Assembly: GCA_031771865.1 (NCBI GenBank) | Contig: JASISA010000022.1 | Coordinates: 1,922,001-1,986,000, forward strand | Length of the DNA: 64,000 bases | Direction: 5' to 3' | Origin: Nothophaeocryptopus gaeumannii | Taxonomy: Eukaryota; Ascomycota; Dothideomycetes; Mycosphaerellales; Mycosphaerellaceae | Shown: positions 22,120-32,455 of the stretch, in pieces | How the letters are laid out: each line of letters opens with the position of its first letter | How positions within the stretch are numbered: position 1 is the first letter of the stretch | The notes under the pieces: model-generated | What the model was told of the DNA's origin: nothing | The model's database searches: none | What the model saw: only the letters and a program-made list of their open reading frames with translations | Program-made: the position numbers and the translations under genes

Positions 22120-22928
22120 CTTAGTCGAACGCGTCTCGCAACGCTGTCGGTGGGTTGTTGAGCTAGCTACGGAGGTAGCAAGCAGAAGGAAGTTCAAACG
22201 TCATGTGTTGCGAAGAAGCAGAAGCGGCCAGCGGGCTCTGATATAGAGCTAGGCGGCGGCGGCGGCATTGTGATGCAGCAAGGCAGATCACCAAGGTTAT
22301 CTACCTTCTCAAGGGAGTTCATGCTGGAGTTCGGATGCTTCCATTCCTTGTACCTGCCAGGCTACGTGGGAGAAATCGTGGCAGTCCACCGTTGAAAGAT
22401 TACTTTGCACGATCGCACACAACTGCTCCATCGTTACGAAACTAACATCATCTTAGTTACCAAATTCAGATCTATACTTTTTGTTATACAATCTCTTTGC
22501 GGAATTCTCTATAGCAAGAGATACCGGTTTGACGCTCGGACCGCGACTGCCACTATTCCCCCAACGCAGCCTGCCTGCCTACTCCGCAGCGCCAAGTGCG
22601 CACGGGCGTGCAACATTAACAAGGGTACGACCATTGAGGGTTAATGGAGGAGCATCAGGACATTCGACATTGATCACTATGAATACAAGATCCTACGACG
22701 CCATAGCTGCGCCTTGCTCATTCGTAAAGGTCATCGCTATGCTTCTACATGCTGCAATAGAAGCTCATTGTCATCTCAATGAGCTGGCTGAAAACGCCTC
22801 GCGAAATGCTGTCGTAGCTGAAGAGCACATATACGTCGCTGTGCGAAATGCCGTCGTACGCTGTCTGTTGACGAACGAATTTTCACCTCTAAGATACTGC
22901 CTTCCCCTTCTTGCGTCTACGGCAAATT
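22120..22928. other. intergenic, no gene seen
   Basis: Contains the S33 peptidase promoter and the 3' UTR of the MAP kinase kinase. Short open frames with no recognised content. Confidence 0.35.
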
Positions 22929-24539
22929 TCAGTCCTGCCAGTCCCACACAGTCCGTAAGAACTGAGTCATGTCTACTCGTTTTTGCTTCATCTCAATCAT
23001 CCATGGATGTTTCGTGATGTGCCATGGTGTTGCCCGTCGGTTGGAGTCCTTCTCGAGACTACAATTATTGTTAGCACATCGGACGGACTCGTCAAAGTAT
23101 TTTCTTGATATCTTACCAGCACTCAATGAAGTATTTGAAATTGTCACTCCATTTCAGCTTGTTCTCGGGCTCATCCTTAAGTTTCGGTATTGGCTGTCGG
23201 ACTATGTATGTGAGCAGGTCAATGAGTCCTGCGCGCGGGTTCATCTCTGTGCCGTCTGCTGGGAATGGGAAGCGGTGCTGTGCCACTTCAAGCAGCGTCA
23301 CGCCTAAGCTCCAAACATCGCTGGTGATGGTGTAGCTTTGTCCGGTGATTCGTTCAGGTGCCATGTAGTAGCTGGTGCCAATGAAGGTATTCGCGTCACC
23401 CTTAGTGCCGAACTCTCCACTGACACCAAAGTCACAAAGCTTTACTTGGCCTTGCCGGGTGAGTAATATGTTGGACGGCTTGATGTCTCGGTGGATGATA
23501 CGATGGCCATGGAGGTATGTCAGCCCGTTCAGTACACCTTCTGCGACTTTGCCCAGCACCTTCTCTCCGGTCCGGCCACCGAGCTTCTTGACCTCACGAT
23601 ATATGCTGTCGAGCGAGCCGCCTTCGCAGAACTCCATACTAATACCTATTGTGCCGGCAGTGTCGTCCATGAAAGCACCGTAATATTGGCAGATGTGCTC
23701 TGACGCACAAGACTTGTTGAATGAAAGCTCACGCACGATCTGTTTCTTAACGTCCGGGTTGGGATCGGTGGTGATGATCTGTGAAGACGACGTCAGTGAG
23801 AAAGCGCAATAAAATCAAGCGTCAGCTTCACCTTCAACGCAAAGACAGTCTTTCCGCCTTTCAGTATACACCGTGTCACGGCACCGCCGGCACCTTCACC
23901 TAGACTCCCTAGCTCCACGATGCGGCCTTCTTTTTTTGCAGCTTTCCAACCTGCATCATCCAGGTCTTCTACGTCAAGCGGACGTCCCTTCTCCAAGCTG
24001 AGCTTCTCCAGGTCGGGTAATACCCCCTGCATGCTATTTTCTCGCTCCATAGAGTGAGCGGAATTACTGCTGTATAATGACCCTGCCGCGGACTGTGGGT
24101 CTTTATCATTTCGCAGCATGTCGATGAAGTTCATGGTCGAGTAGTTCGACGTTGTAGACACCGACCCATTTTGAGTGCTCGCACCAAAGCTGTTGGCTCT
24201 GCTGTGTGATGAATCTTCACTGCTGCCACCGCTCGCAGAGACACCTGGATCAATAGCCAGCTTCAATCCTAGCTTTCTCTTCCCTTGCACATTTTCCTGT
24301 GGAGTATGAGAGGTACCCATTGGGGTTGCCAGGCTCAGCTTCGGCGGTTGCTGCCTCGGAGGCATGGCTAGCGGTGGGAGGGCGGAGTTCTCTGACATCG
24401 GTGGTGCGGCGGCGCTGTTTACGGGACGCTGACTTGGTGACGCAGGTATGGCCAAGCCGAGGCGTGGCACCCTGCTCCCGCTCTGATTGCGTCCAGCGCC
24501 CGGGATAGGCGGCCGTAACAACGGAGCCGGACTCGCCAT
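22929..24539 (-). CDS. MAP kinase kinase of the cell-wall-integrity pathway (MKK2/MkkA type)
   Basis: Exons 23832..24539, 23117..23778 and 22929..23058 encode 499 residues. The first 220 or so are a disordered Pro/Ser tail starting MASPAPLLRPPIPG. The kinase domain follows: glycine loop LGSLGEGAGGAVTR, VAIK-type Lys in VFALKI, HRDIKPSN, DFGVSGEFGTKGDANTF (activation loop), GTSYYMAPERITG and DVWSLGVTLLEVAQHRFPFP. The loop and the LPDLEKLSLEKGRPLD region match the MAPKK that activates the Slt2/MpkA MAPK, not the osmotic or pheromone branches. Introns are 53 and 58 nt. I chose the ATG at 24539 because MASPAPLLRPPIPG aligns with family N-termini. A strong inverted repeat lies 69 nt upstream, presumably in the leader. 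Confidence 0.95.
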
Positions 24540-26385
24540 GTTGGAGCGATCTGCGGCGGGATCGAGACTGAGGTGGTTGTTTTCGGCCACGTTGGGCGAG
24601 CGGTGCTGCTGTCAAGAGGTGCGAACGACCTCTTGACAGCCGGCGGACGAGAGGAAGGCCGCTGGATGTAAAGGTGCGTGGGTGCGGCGCTGTGCAGGCG
24701 GCCAAAGCCGTGGACGGGGAGGGCGAAAGTGTTTCCGATCTTGTGCGTCCTCGTGGAAGTATGCTGCGGCGAAGTGACTTCTACTCCAAGTTGTGGGTAG
24801 TTATATCGACTGGTGAAACTTGAGTCGTGGGCTACGATATAGCACAATACGAGTAAAGCGACGACATGCGGTCTAGCGGTGCTGCAGGCCTCCGAGTCCG
24901 TGAGAGCGTCGTACTATAGAGTCTTGGGATTGATTCGTTGTTCGGGCAGCGGACAGGGTTCGGTTCGAAGATGAAAGGCGGCGTCGAAGGCGATGGCGAT
25001 AGCGATACTGGTGGTGAATGTATGGTGAATGTGCTGTTTGAGGCTGCTTTTTCAGCTGACTGTGGGTGGAGAGATGTTCTTGTGCAGTCACACGTCTGCA
25101 GGTGATGTATCTCACTGGCGCCAAGGGACCTCGTAAGGCAGGAGCGCTACAGCGGCTAGTTCTACGGGCTAGCGGTGGTGGGGCCAAATGGGCACAGAAA
25201 GGACCCTTCTGCCTTCTTCTTCTTCGTCTTCCTCTTCGGCGGCCGACAATGCCACCGTCTCTGAATAACAACCTGCAATGTTGTCGCCCGTCGCAGACTG
25301 ACAATGTTGTGCGAAGGAGGTGCACAGCTGGAGCTGCTTTCCTCGTCTCTCTCTCTCCTTCAGCCCCAGGGTCAGAGTTCGATCAGAGAGCAGGATTCGT
25401 CGGGTTGGTGTGTCGTCGGGGGAGCCTGTCACAGCCAATCAGTCCTCCTGACCAACCGCTGAAACCGCAGGCGCGTGGTCTGGGTTCCTCCGGGAAACGA
25501 TGAACAGGAGTCCGTCGCGACAGACCACTCTACGTGATGTTCATTACGCTCGCGCTGGGAGATGAGGGGACAGGCAAGAGGCACAACAGGACGGACTAGG
25601 GAAACGTGTTTGATTCTTCTCACTCCGCACTCGTACCGCACGCGCCTCGTGCATGGCTCCGCGCGAGCCGGACTGCACGATCCCAGCGCGAACAGAAGGC
25701 TGCATATCGATAACAAACCAGCACACATCGACACGCGCCCAAGACGCCATCATCCTCCTCCTCCCACCTGGCAGCCTGAGACGTGACCCGGAATGTGAAG
25801 GATAGCGGTGGATACTCCTCTTACTGTACTATCCGCGTACAATGGAGGAGACTGATCAGTGCCAGGTACACCTTTCTAGCGAGCTGACATCTGACGTAGG
25901 AACAACTGCATCCAAGGCTTCGCAGCTGGACTGGACAGCGTACCCACGCGAATGGTTGGCTCGCCGTCCTCAGCTTTCACCCAGACTCCTGTCATCGGAG
26001 AGCTACTTCCCAAACACCACGTTGACGACGGGTAACGCCTGCTCCCGCTCTTTCCGCGAACTCTATCAGTACTACTCTTCCACAAATTCTTGGTCACAGG
26101 CCAACCTCACGTTTCAGAAGCCTGCCATTTAACACGAGGCGTCCTTCGATCATGGTGTTGCCTGCATCGGACGATGGGGTAAAGTTACTGCCATGCATTA
26201 TCCTGCAGGCCATGGCCTCTGTCTACGGGTCATCATCACTTGAGCGAGCAATTGAAAAGAGAACAGGGGTGGAAGCAACTGGTTCAAGCATTCTGGCGGA
26301 ATGATCTGCTTTATGCATCATGTCTATCAAACTGCTGCACAGAACAGAAGAAGCTCGGTTCATTTCAAGCCCTCTCAATGATACC
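24540..26385. other. 1.8 kb leader and intergenic region, no gene recognised
   Basis: The part near 24540-25100 is probably the 5' leader and promoter of the MAP kinase kinase. The remainder has many overlapping short frames with no recognisable domain. The hairpin at 24608-24640 is listed separately. Confidence 0.35.
24608..24640 (-). promoter_or_regulatory. 13-bp perfect hairpin in the presumed MAPKK 5' leader
   Basis: GCTGTCAAGAGGT is followed, after a 7-nt spacer, by its exact reverse complement. In the mRNA this is a 13-bp stem with a 7-nt loop, beginning 69 nt before the start codon. A stem this stable near a start codon could slow scanning or bind a protein. Whether it is transcribed depends on the transcription start, which I cannot see. 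Confidence 0.6.
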
Positions 26386-28008
26386 TCAAAAGGAGTACGA
26401 ATGCCCAAGCTTCGCGGATCTGGTTGGCAGGCCTCTGAATCGCTCGCCCACTGTGCACTGAACACTTTGTTCGCCGTGGCAGGCCTGCTGCCACTCCGTA
26501 ATGTGTTCGCGGTAGACTGCAACGTCAACACAGCTGGAGCTGTCACCCGTGCCGACGTCTCTAGATGGCCACTCGTCCACGACCGTGTCCGCAGCAGTCT
26601 CAGAAGGAGGAAGCCCATATTCGACTGCGTTCAGCCAGTCTATCATGGATGGCTTCGTTCTCATATACTCAGTGTATCGATCAATCGACCTTTTGGTCAC
26701 GCCTTCCATGGAATCACAGTGACCATCGATGGATCTGTCGATAAAGTACTCGGATTGAGAATCAAGCACGACATCAACTTGCGCCTGAGCAGCTAGGAGA
26801 TTCGCTTCGCGTACTGCTTGCTCTGCCTCGATCAGCTCGCGGGTGATCTCGCGATATCGAAATACCCAGCTCAGGTCAAATTGTGTTGGCGCGAGGCCGA
26901 GAGCAGTGTCTCCGCTAGCAAGCGCCTGCTCTTTGTTTTGTTGCTCTCGGTCGCGCTCGTATGACTGGTAGCAGAATCTGGCCTCCGCGTTCTCAAGACG
27001 CGACCTGGCAAGGCCGACTTTCTCCGCGACTGCAGCCTGTGCTTGCTCCTCGGGTGTTGGTGTTGGTGGTCGTGCCTCGAGATAGTCCTTGCTCGTGTCA
27101 AGCGCTGGGATTGGCTCAATGCCAGCCTCATGCATGCCCTCCATTTGCTGTCGCTCGGCGTAGTAGATCTGGTACTCGGCTTGGAGGTCGAACTTCTCGA
27201 CTGGAATCTCATCACTCGCGTCTGGCTCCAGAAGCGCCGCTGCAACGCATGCTTCTTTGATAAATGGCATGATACCGGACTGCGCCTCCCTCAGGAAACC
27301 AGCTCTCGTTTGAAGGTTCATTCCGATCTCGTGCTTCCTCGTCGCGAAGCTCTGGGTCATTGTCTCGAGGATGTTCAACTCGCTCTCAAGCCCCTGTGTG
27401 CTGGACTCATTCTCCGCGCTTCCCTGCGCTTTCCTTATCTTAGACTTGTGCCTGAAGATCTCACGTTTGAGCACAGCTTCAAACTTCTTCATCTCCTTGA
27501 TCTGCTTCTTGGCATGGCGGTTCTCGCGGGACTATAGTCTCTGGAGGTTTGCTGTCTTTCCGATCTTTTGTAAGAGCTCCCAGGTGAGCAGAAGCGCGGC
27601 GCAGTCCTGAACTCCGTCATTGGCCACGACAAATCGCGCTGGACCTCGTGTGAAGTCACTCTCCTCTGCTGTGAAATAGAACGATGCATACTTCTCTTTT
27701 CGCGCGGCCTGCTCTTCGTCACTGGTGAGGTACCCTGCTGGCTCATAAACCGGAGCTTCTGGAGCCTCCAAATTTGCCGCCAAATATTCATCGTCCGCGC
27801 GATCGGACCTGCCGCGCTCGTCTTCTTGTTGAACTACCTCAATTGCCTACTGCGCGCGATCGTGGACTTGCACGTCAGCCAACCAGAGTGCAGCGGGAGG
27901 GTCTTGGATGTCGGACACCTGCTCGCCAAGGTGTTTAGGGAGAACTTTTGTCTTGATCACCCAGTCTGTGAGCCTCTTCATAAGTGCCACTGTTATTGGA
28001 TCAGACAT
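26386..28008 (-). CDS. coiled-coil protein A, reading frame interrupted by UAG
   Basis: From ATG 28008 (MSDPITVALMKRLTDW) one frame runs 541 codons to 26386 with UAG only at codon 54 (27847-27849) and codon 159 (27532-27534). The first UAG can be removed by a 72-nt in-frame intron (GTGTCC...CAGTAG with an internal CTGAC). The second cannot: the only upstream GT lies inside a segment conserved with protein B. Most of the protein is charged helix, with KFEAVLKREIFRHKSKIRK, EACVAAALLEPDASDE and FDLQAEYQIYYAE. It is a paralog of gene B at 30354-31910, sharing the pattern ESDF.xGP.R.V.a.DGV and the later ACVAAALLEP block. Function is unknown. It may be a decaying gene, a recoded or edited one, or two shorter transcripts. 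Confidence 0.6.
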
Positions 28009-28823
28009 CCTTACGAACGGCCTGCGTGGTAAGTTTTGTCTGGAATCGCGTGGATTGCTAGTGTTGAAAAGTAGGTAAGTGAGAATTTGTTTGTCAAGAT
28101 CAGCAGACTCGAGGATTTACAAAATTCGAACGACGCAAGACAAAGATTGCTAAAAGCTCCTCTCTTGCTGGTCTCTGAATCATCAACAGAGGGAATGCGT
28201 TTGGAAGAGAGTGAGATCTGGCTCTTTCGAAAGCCTTGTACGAGTGCGTTTCAATCCGCAAATCGATAAGTCGGCTTTGATGGCGATCCACCGCTCTGTG
28301 GTCCTGACAATGGGCAGTAGAACGCGACAGAGGAGCGACAATGAGATCCGAGAAGAAAGCTCGAATCAAAGATACATGTTAATTCCGAATCAATGTACAG
28401 CGTAGGTTAAAATGCCGTGTGCGAATCCTAACTTAACCATGCAAAGCGCGCCCCCCATCTAGCAAGTTCTTCCATGTTGTGCGTACCGTTAGATCCGCAG
28501 AAGAGATCTCGCGTCCCGAAAAGCAAGCCCATGGTATGTGTGCAGCCAGTGGAAACCGTGCGTGTGATCAAGTCCTTAGTGTTTGCAAAGTTTCATGTCC
28601 AAAATCCGAAAGAGTTGCGTGTGTTAGATCCGAATTCTGTACTGCCATATCCTCAATTGAGACAACCTACCTCCTTGCTCTGGACCGTGCAGTCTGTCTG
28701 CTTGAGGCATGTTTGTATCTAGTGGGTCTCCACAATAATCCAATATAGCGGGAAGGCAATCAATCAGTCAGTAGCAAGGGAAAAAGCAAACAAACGAAAT
28801 CGGAGAAAGAACGAGTCCGCAAG
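28009..28823. other. intergenic, no gene recognised
   Basis: Lies between gene A (start at 28008, -) and the unknown basic protein (-). A possible 3' exon of the latter near 28670-28715 is discussed there. Otherwise I see nothing. Confidence 0.35.
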
Positions 28824-28826
28824 CAC

Positions 28827-29876
28827 TTACTTGTCTTTCTTAGCCTTCTTATTCTCAGCCCACTCGCGCATCTGCTTCTGAGTCCGCTCGCTCGCCTTCT
28901 GCGCAAGATTTAGAATAGAGTTGCTGAAGACGTGGTAGCCGTCTAACTCCAACTGCCCCTGATGCCGATGAGGAATATCCACAGGGAGCATAGTCCCACC
29001 GGTCAACCTACACACCGTGTTCGGATCCATCCTAAAGTCACTCTCCGCAGGAACGGTCGTCGGATCGAAAGTGATGGGCTCCTTGTACTTGGTGTGCAGC
29101 TTCTCAAAATCATCATCGTCTGCGTCCTTGACGGGAATCCACTCGGCCAGCATGGCATCTCCACCGTCTCCTTCGTTGACGGCGCGCTTCAGGATCTTCT
29201 TGAGGCTCTTTTTCTTGAAGGTGAAGCAGGGACGAGTATCGAGCACGTAGTCGTGGACCTCGTAGATGATAACTAGTCGCTCCTTGCTGTAGACTGGACC
29301 CACCCGAGTGACTGAGATGTACGGATCGTTTGCGTCCGTGTCAGAATCGACATTGACACTATGATATGGGACCCAGATGACGTCGCCGATGTGAAAGTCT
29401 TTCGCGGTGCAGTCCGTTCGCTTCAGATGGGAATAGTCGATCTCGCCTCTGTAGTTGGGATGTGACATTTCGCGAGAGAGCTGGGTCCTGCCTCTCCAGT
29501 CCGTCTCGGACCTGGGATTTGGTCGTGACTCCGGAGCAATCGAGCGGCCTCTACCGCCAGCAAGTGACCCGTTGAACATTCGATTATTCCCTTGACGTCG
29601 AGCAACTGTAGATGGCGCGTTCTCATATCTCCTGAATGTCGACGTGGGGCCATACTGGGGGATTGGCGGCTTGTATCGCCCTACTCGGGGGGTTTCTGTC
29701 GTTGTGCTGGCATGGATGACAGGACGGAGACGGTCCGGTGATTCTGGAGCAGGTGCCGCCCCTGGAGTCTGCACTGGACGAGGCGTCGATTCCTCCTCGA
29801 GTGCTCGAAACGGATCGCTGTGTACTGGCAGAGGTTGCTTAGAGCCAGCTTGGCTCGGCTTATCTTTTCTCACCAT
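28827..29876 (-). CDS. unknown protein, disordered N-terminus with conserved-looking C-terminal half
   Basis: A 349-residue intronless frame from ATG 29876. Residues 1-140 are Pro/Arg/Ser-rich and look disordered. From about 155 a folded part begins: KDFHIGDVIWVPYHSVNV, ISVTRVGPVYSKERLVIIYE, PCFTFKKKSLKKI, then LPVDIPHRHQGQLELDGYH and a basic helical tail ending ENKKAKKDK. I do not recognise the family; the layout is vaguely like fungal DUF6590 proteins, but I would not assign it. The stop codon overlaps a consensus donor (AAGTAAGT at the last Lys). A possible acceptor (CACTAG at about 28721-28726) would replace the end with a short basic tail. It sits between the UAG-interrupted paralogs A and B. 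Confidence 0.7.
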   Translation of the reverse strand: MVRKDKPSQAGSKQPLPVHSDPFRALEEESTPRPVQTPGAAPAPESPDRLRPVIHASTTTETPRVGRYKPPIPQYGPTSTFRRYENAPSTVARRQGNNRMFNGSLAGGRGRSIAPESRPNPRSETDWRGRTQLSREMSHPNYRGEIDYSHLKRTDCTAKDFHIGDVIWVPYHSVNVDSDTDANDPYISVTRVGPVYSKERLVIIYEVHDYVLDTRPCFTFKKKSLKKILKRAVNEGDGGDAMLAEWIPVKDADDDDFEKLHTKYKEPITFDPTTVPAESDFRMDPNTVCRLTGGTMLPVDIPHRHQGQLELDGYHVFSNSILNLAQKASERTQKQMREWAENKKAKKDK

Positions 29877-30353
29877 GTTGAATCGAGTTGGACTTGATGC
29901 GAGGTTTCAAGTTGCTTGTTGTCTGGATTGTCGTCTGTGTTATCAAGGGTGGTTAGAGGTAGCGAGCTGTTGCTTCAATTGTCAGAGGCGCGATTAGATT
30001 GAAGACTTGTCCAGAAAGTCGAGTTAGAAGGAAAAGCTGGCAGTTTTAAACGAGGGAGTCGGTACTCTTTCGCGAATTCACCCATGGTGAATGCGTGACA
30101 ACACTGTTGTGTTGGGGTGTCGAGCCTTTCGCCCGTTGTGCTTTCTTCACAAGGCCATTCTAATATTCACTGCTCCGTCACGGTCTGTTGAGCTTTGGTG
30201 AATAAGGCCACTGTGTTTTGCACGAAGAAGCAAACAAAGCGTAGCTGGCGTCCAACACACAACACCTCCATCAAAGCCCATCGGTATTGAAAGAAATCTT
30301 TGTCCTGCGCTTTGCGACATCTCCGTCGTCTTAAGTCTTCCATACCTCACACG
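29877..30353. other. divergent promoter region
   Basis: 477 bp between the starts of the unknown basic protein (-) and coiled-coil gene B (+). No gene seen; likely a shared promoter. Confidence 0.45.
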
Positions 30354-31910
30354 ATGGATTCCATCTTCAGACGAACACGCATGCAAAATATGTATTTCCC
30401 ACCAAACCTCGTACCGCTGGCCGTGACCGCGACTGTCCTTGGCGGCACACTGCTAGCCATTGGCACAAGACACTTCAACAAACATAAGCCGGCCTCGAGG
30501 AGTCATACGCCACAAGCACCGCCGTTCGAGGAGCAAGCTGCCGCGGGTACGGCAGCTGGTTCCAAGAAGCGCTATACAGACCAGGACGTACAGGCTGGCG
30601 AAAATCCATATTCCGATAGAAGCACACAGACTGAGGAGGACGCTTTGAGGGAGGATACTGAGAGCCAACTACCGAAGGCAGACACCGAATACGAGCACCC
30701 GAAGTGTGAGTCGCCAGAAGCTGTACAGGCTGCGCGAGAGGAGAAGTACATCGAGTTCGAAGGGGCAGACGAGAGTGATTTCGTGTCAGGACCAATTCGC
30801 ATTGTCGACGCGTTTGACGGAGTCGAGACCGGAGCAAGTCTGCTCTTGAACCTTGACTTCTCCGGCAAGATACAAGCATACCTTACTGCGCAGCGAGAAC
30901 TGGAACAGGCCGAGCAACTTGCAACTCAGGAGCGGAATCAACTGACGAGCCTTCGGAGAAACGTCAACTGCGAGATGGGCAATGTACAGAGCCGCACCGT
31001 AGGTACCGGTAGTCCAGAGTCGGATGAGGCCAAGGCAGCGCAGAAAGAGCTGGACAACCTTCGGATCTTCGCGGCCCACGTTAAGCAGGATAGAGACGCT
31101 ATTGATGTGCGACTCCACTCCAAGGCGCAGCGTCTACGAAAATCCCAAGCCAAGATGAACGTCTACCTTGAAGAGGCCTTCATCGCCGCTGGCCTCATAG
31201 AGCCTCCAGGTCAAGAATCGCAGCCTCAAGCCAAGTCGATGGATTTCCAAGAGGAGTATCAAAAATCCTGGATGAATCATGCGGGCGAGCAAAGCGACTC
31301 CGACAACAGCGAAGCTTCCGATGAGATCCGCGAGTGCGTCCCACAAGAGCAATCGCACGAGCCCAAGCCGGAGGATGAAGCTCGACAGAACGCTCGAAAA
31401 GCGTTCTACCTTGCCCGGAACCACCTCCGAGAAACTGACTAGAATTTCGACAACAGAGCGGATCAGCGCGACAAAGAGAAGAGAGACCCATGTGAGTCCT
31501 CTGAGGCGTTCGACCTTCGGTGGATCCAGCGCAGCCGCGACCTCACTCGTGCTCTGATCGATGCTGAAGCCAAGTATACCGAAGCGAAAGCAGCCGCTGT
31601 TGTAGCAGGTGTAGACGTAGATCCGGAAGATCATATGTCCGACTTTCCAGACCGCGCCGACGACGGTTATACTCCGAGCTGGAAGAATGACGCATTGGCT
31701 TCCGCTCCCGTGCCGAAGATCAAGTCATGGCCGGCTGACATTCCAGACGATGCAGGCCTTGACGAGAAGCTTCCAGAGGCCGTCGGCGAGGACGAGCGTC
31801 TGAATGTCGAGGAGGCTGACTTCTGTGACAGCTGGAGTGTGGTTGAGAGAGACCCTTCGTTCCGCGAAAAGATTGACAAGTGGCGGCAGATTCGCGGAGT
31901 GGATAGATGA
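30354..31910 (+). CDS. coiled-coil membrane protein B, reading frame interrupted by UAG
   Basis: From ATG 30354 (MDSIFRRTRMQNMYF) the frame runs 518 sense codons to the UGA at 31908-31910, with a single internal UAG at codon 363 (31440-31442). Upstream part: a transmembrane segment at about residues 18-36 (PLAVTATVLGGTLLAIG), an acidic linker, the paralog-shared ADESDFVSGPIRIVDAFDGV and coiled-coil helix with EAFIAAGLIEPPGQE and MDFQEEYQKS. After the UAG the same frame continues in similar charged helix (RWIQRSRDLTRALIDAEAKY) that aligns without a gap to protein A. No in-frame intron can remove the UAG; the nearest donor-like GTTCTA would give a 40-nt intron and shift the frame. Function unknown. 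Confidence 0.65.
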
Positions 31911-32455
31911 GATTGGGGCTCGAGCTGTATATTGTAGCATTCAGCGATTTTGAATGGATTCTTGGACGCATTGGAGGCAGTGGTGCCCTTTCGCGCTACA
32001 TCGGTACTGTTCCCTGGACCTCTCCAATTTTAGCTCTTCTCATGTAAAGTCCAGGAGGTTGTCTTGAGCGCGCAGTAGTCTAAGCAGCACCACAATAACG
32101 CGTCTTGTCCTGGCTGCGCGATAGATTCCATATGGCTCACGGTTGATGTTCTGTTGAGATCTTGTCGTTCTTGATGATTGTGGGCAGTGATGTGAGAGTG
32201 CAGCGGTCAAGCGGACCTGAAGTCCACACCGCCAAGCCTCTAACGAACGCTTGCGCCTGGGGCTCTGTACATGGTAAGGTCTGCGCTCTTTGAGTCGATG
32301 AAATGTGTCAAGCTTGTAATAGAAGTACTTCCTTCCCGAATCCTGGTATCACGCGCTAATCTGGGCACACTCTGTAGAAAGGAATCAAAGTCGCTAAGTG
32401 TGATACAATGTAGAACGGCCTCATAGCCATGGCAGAATTTTCCCTTCAAATTTTC
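31911..32455. other. convergent intergenic gap, no gene seen
   Basis: Separates gene B (+) from the 3' end of the capping-enzyme gene (-). Nothing recognised. Confidence 0.4.

Noticed and set aside
26386..31910. the UAG-interrupted paralogs as a reassigned-code region
   Set aside because: Other genes in the window (PP1, frataxin, CET1) use UAG or UAA as ordinary terminators, for example the KH protein ends in UAG, so a general UAG reassignment is excluded.
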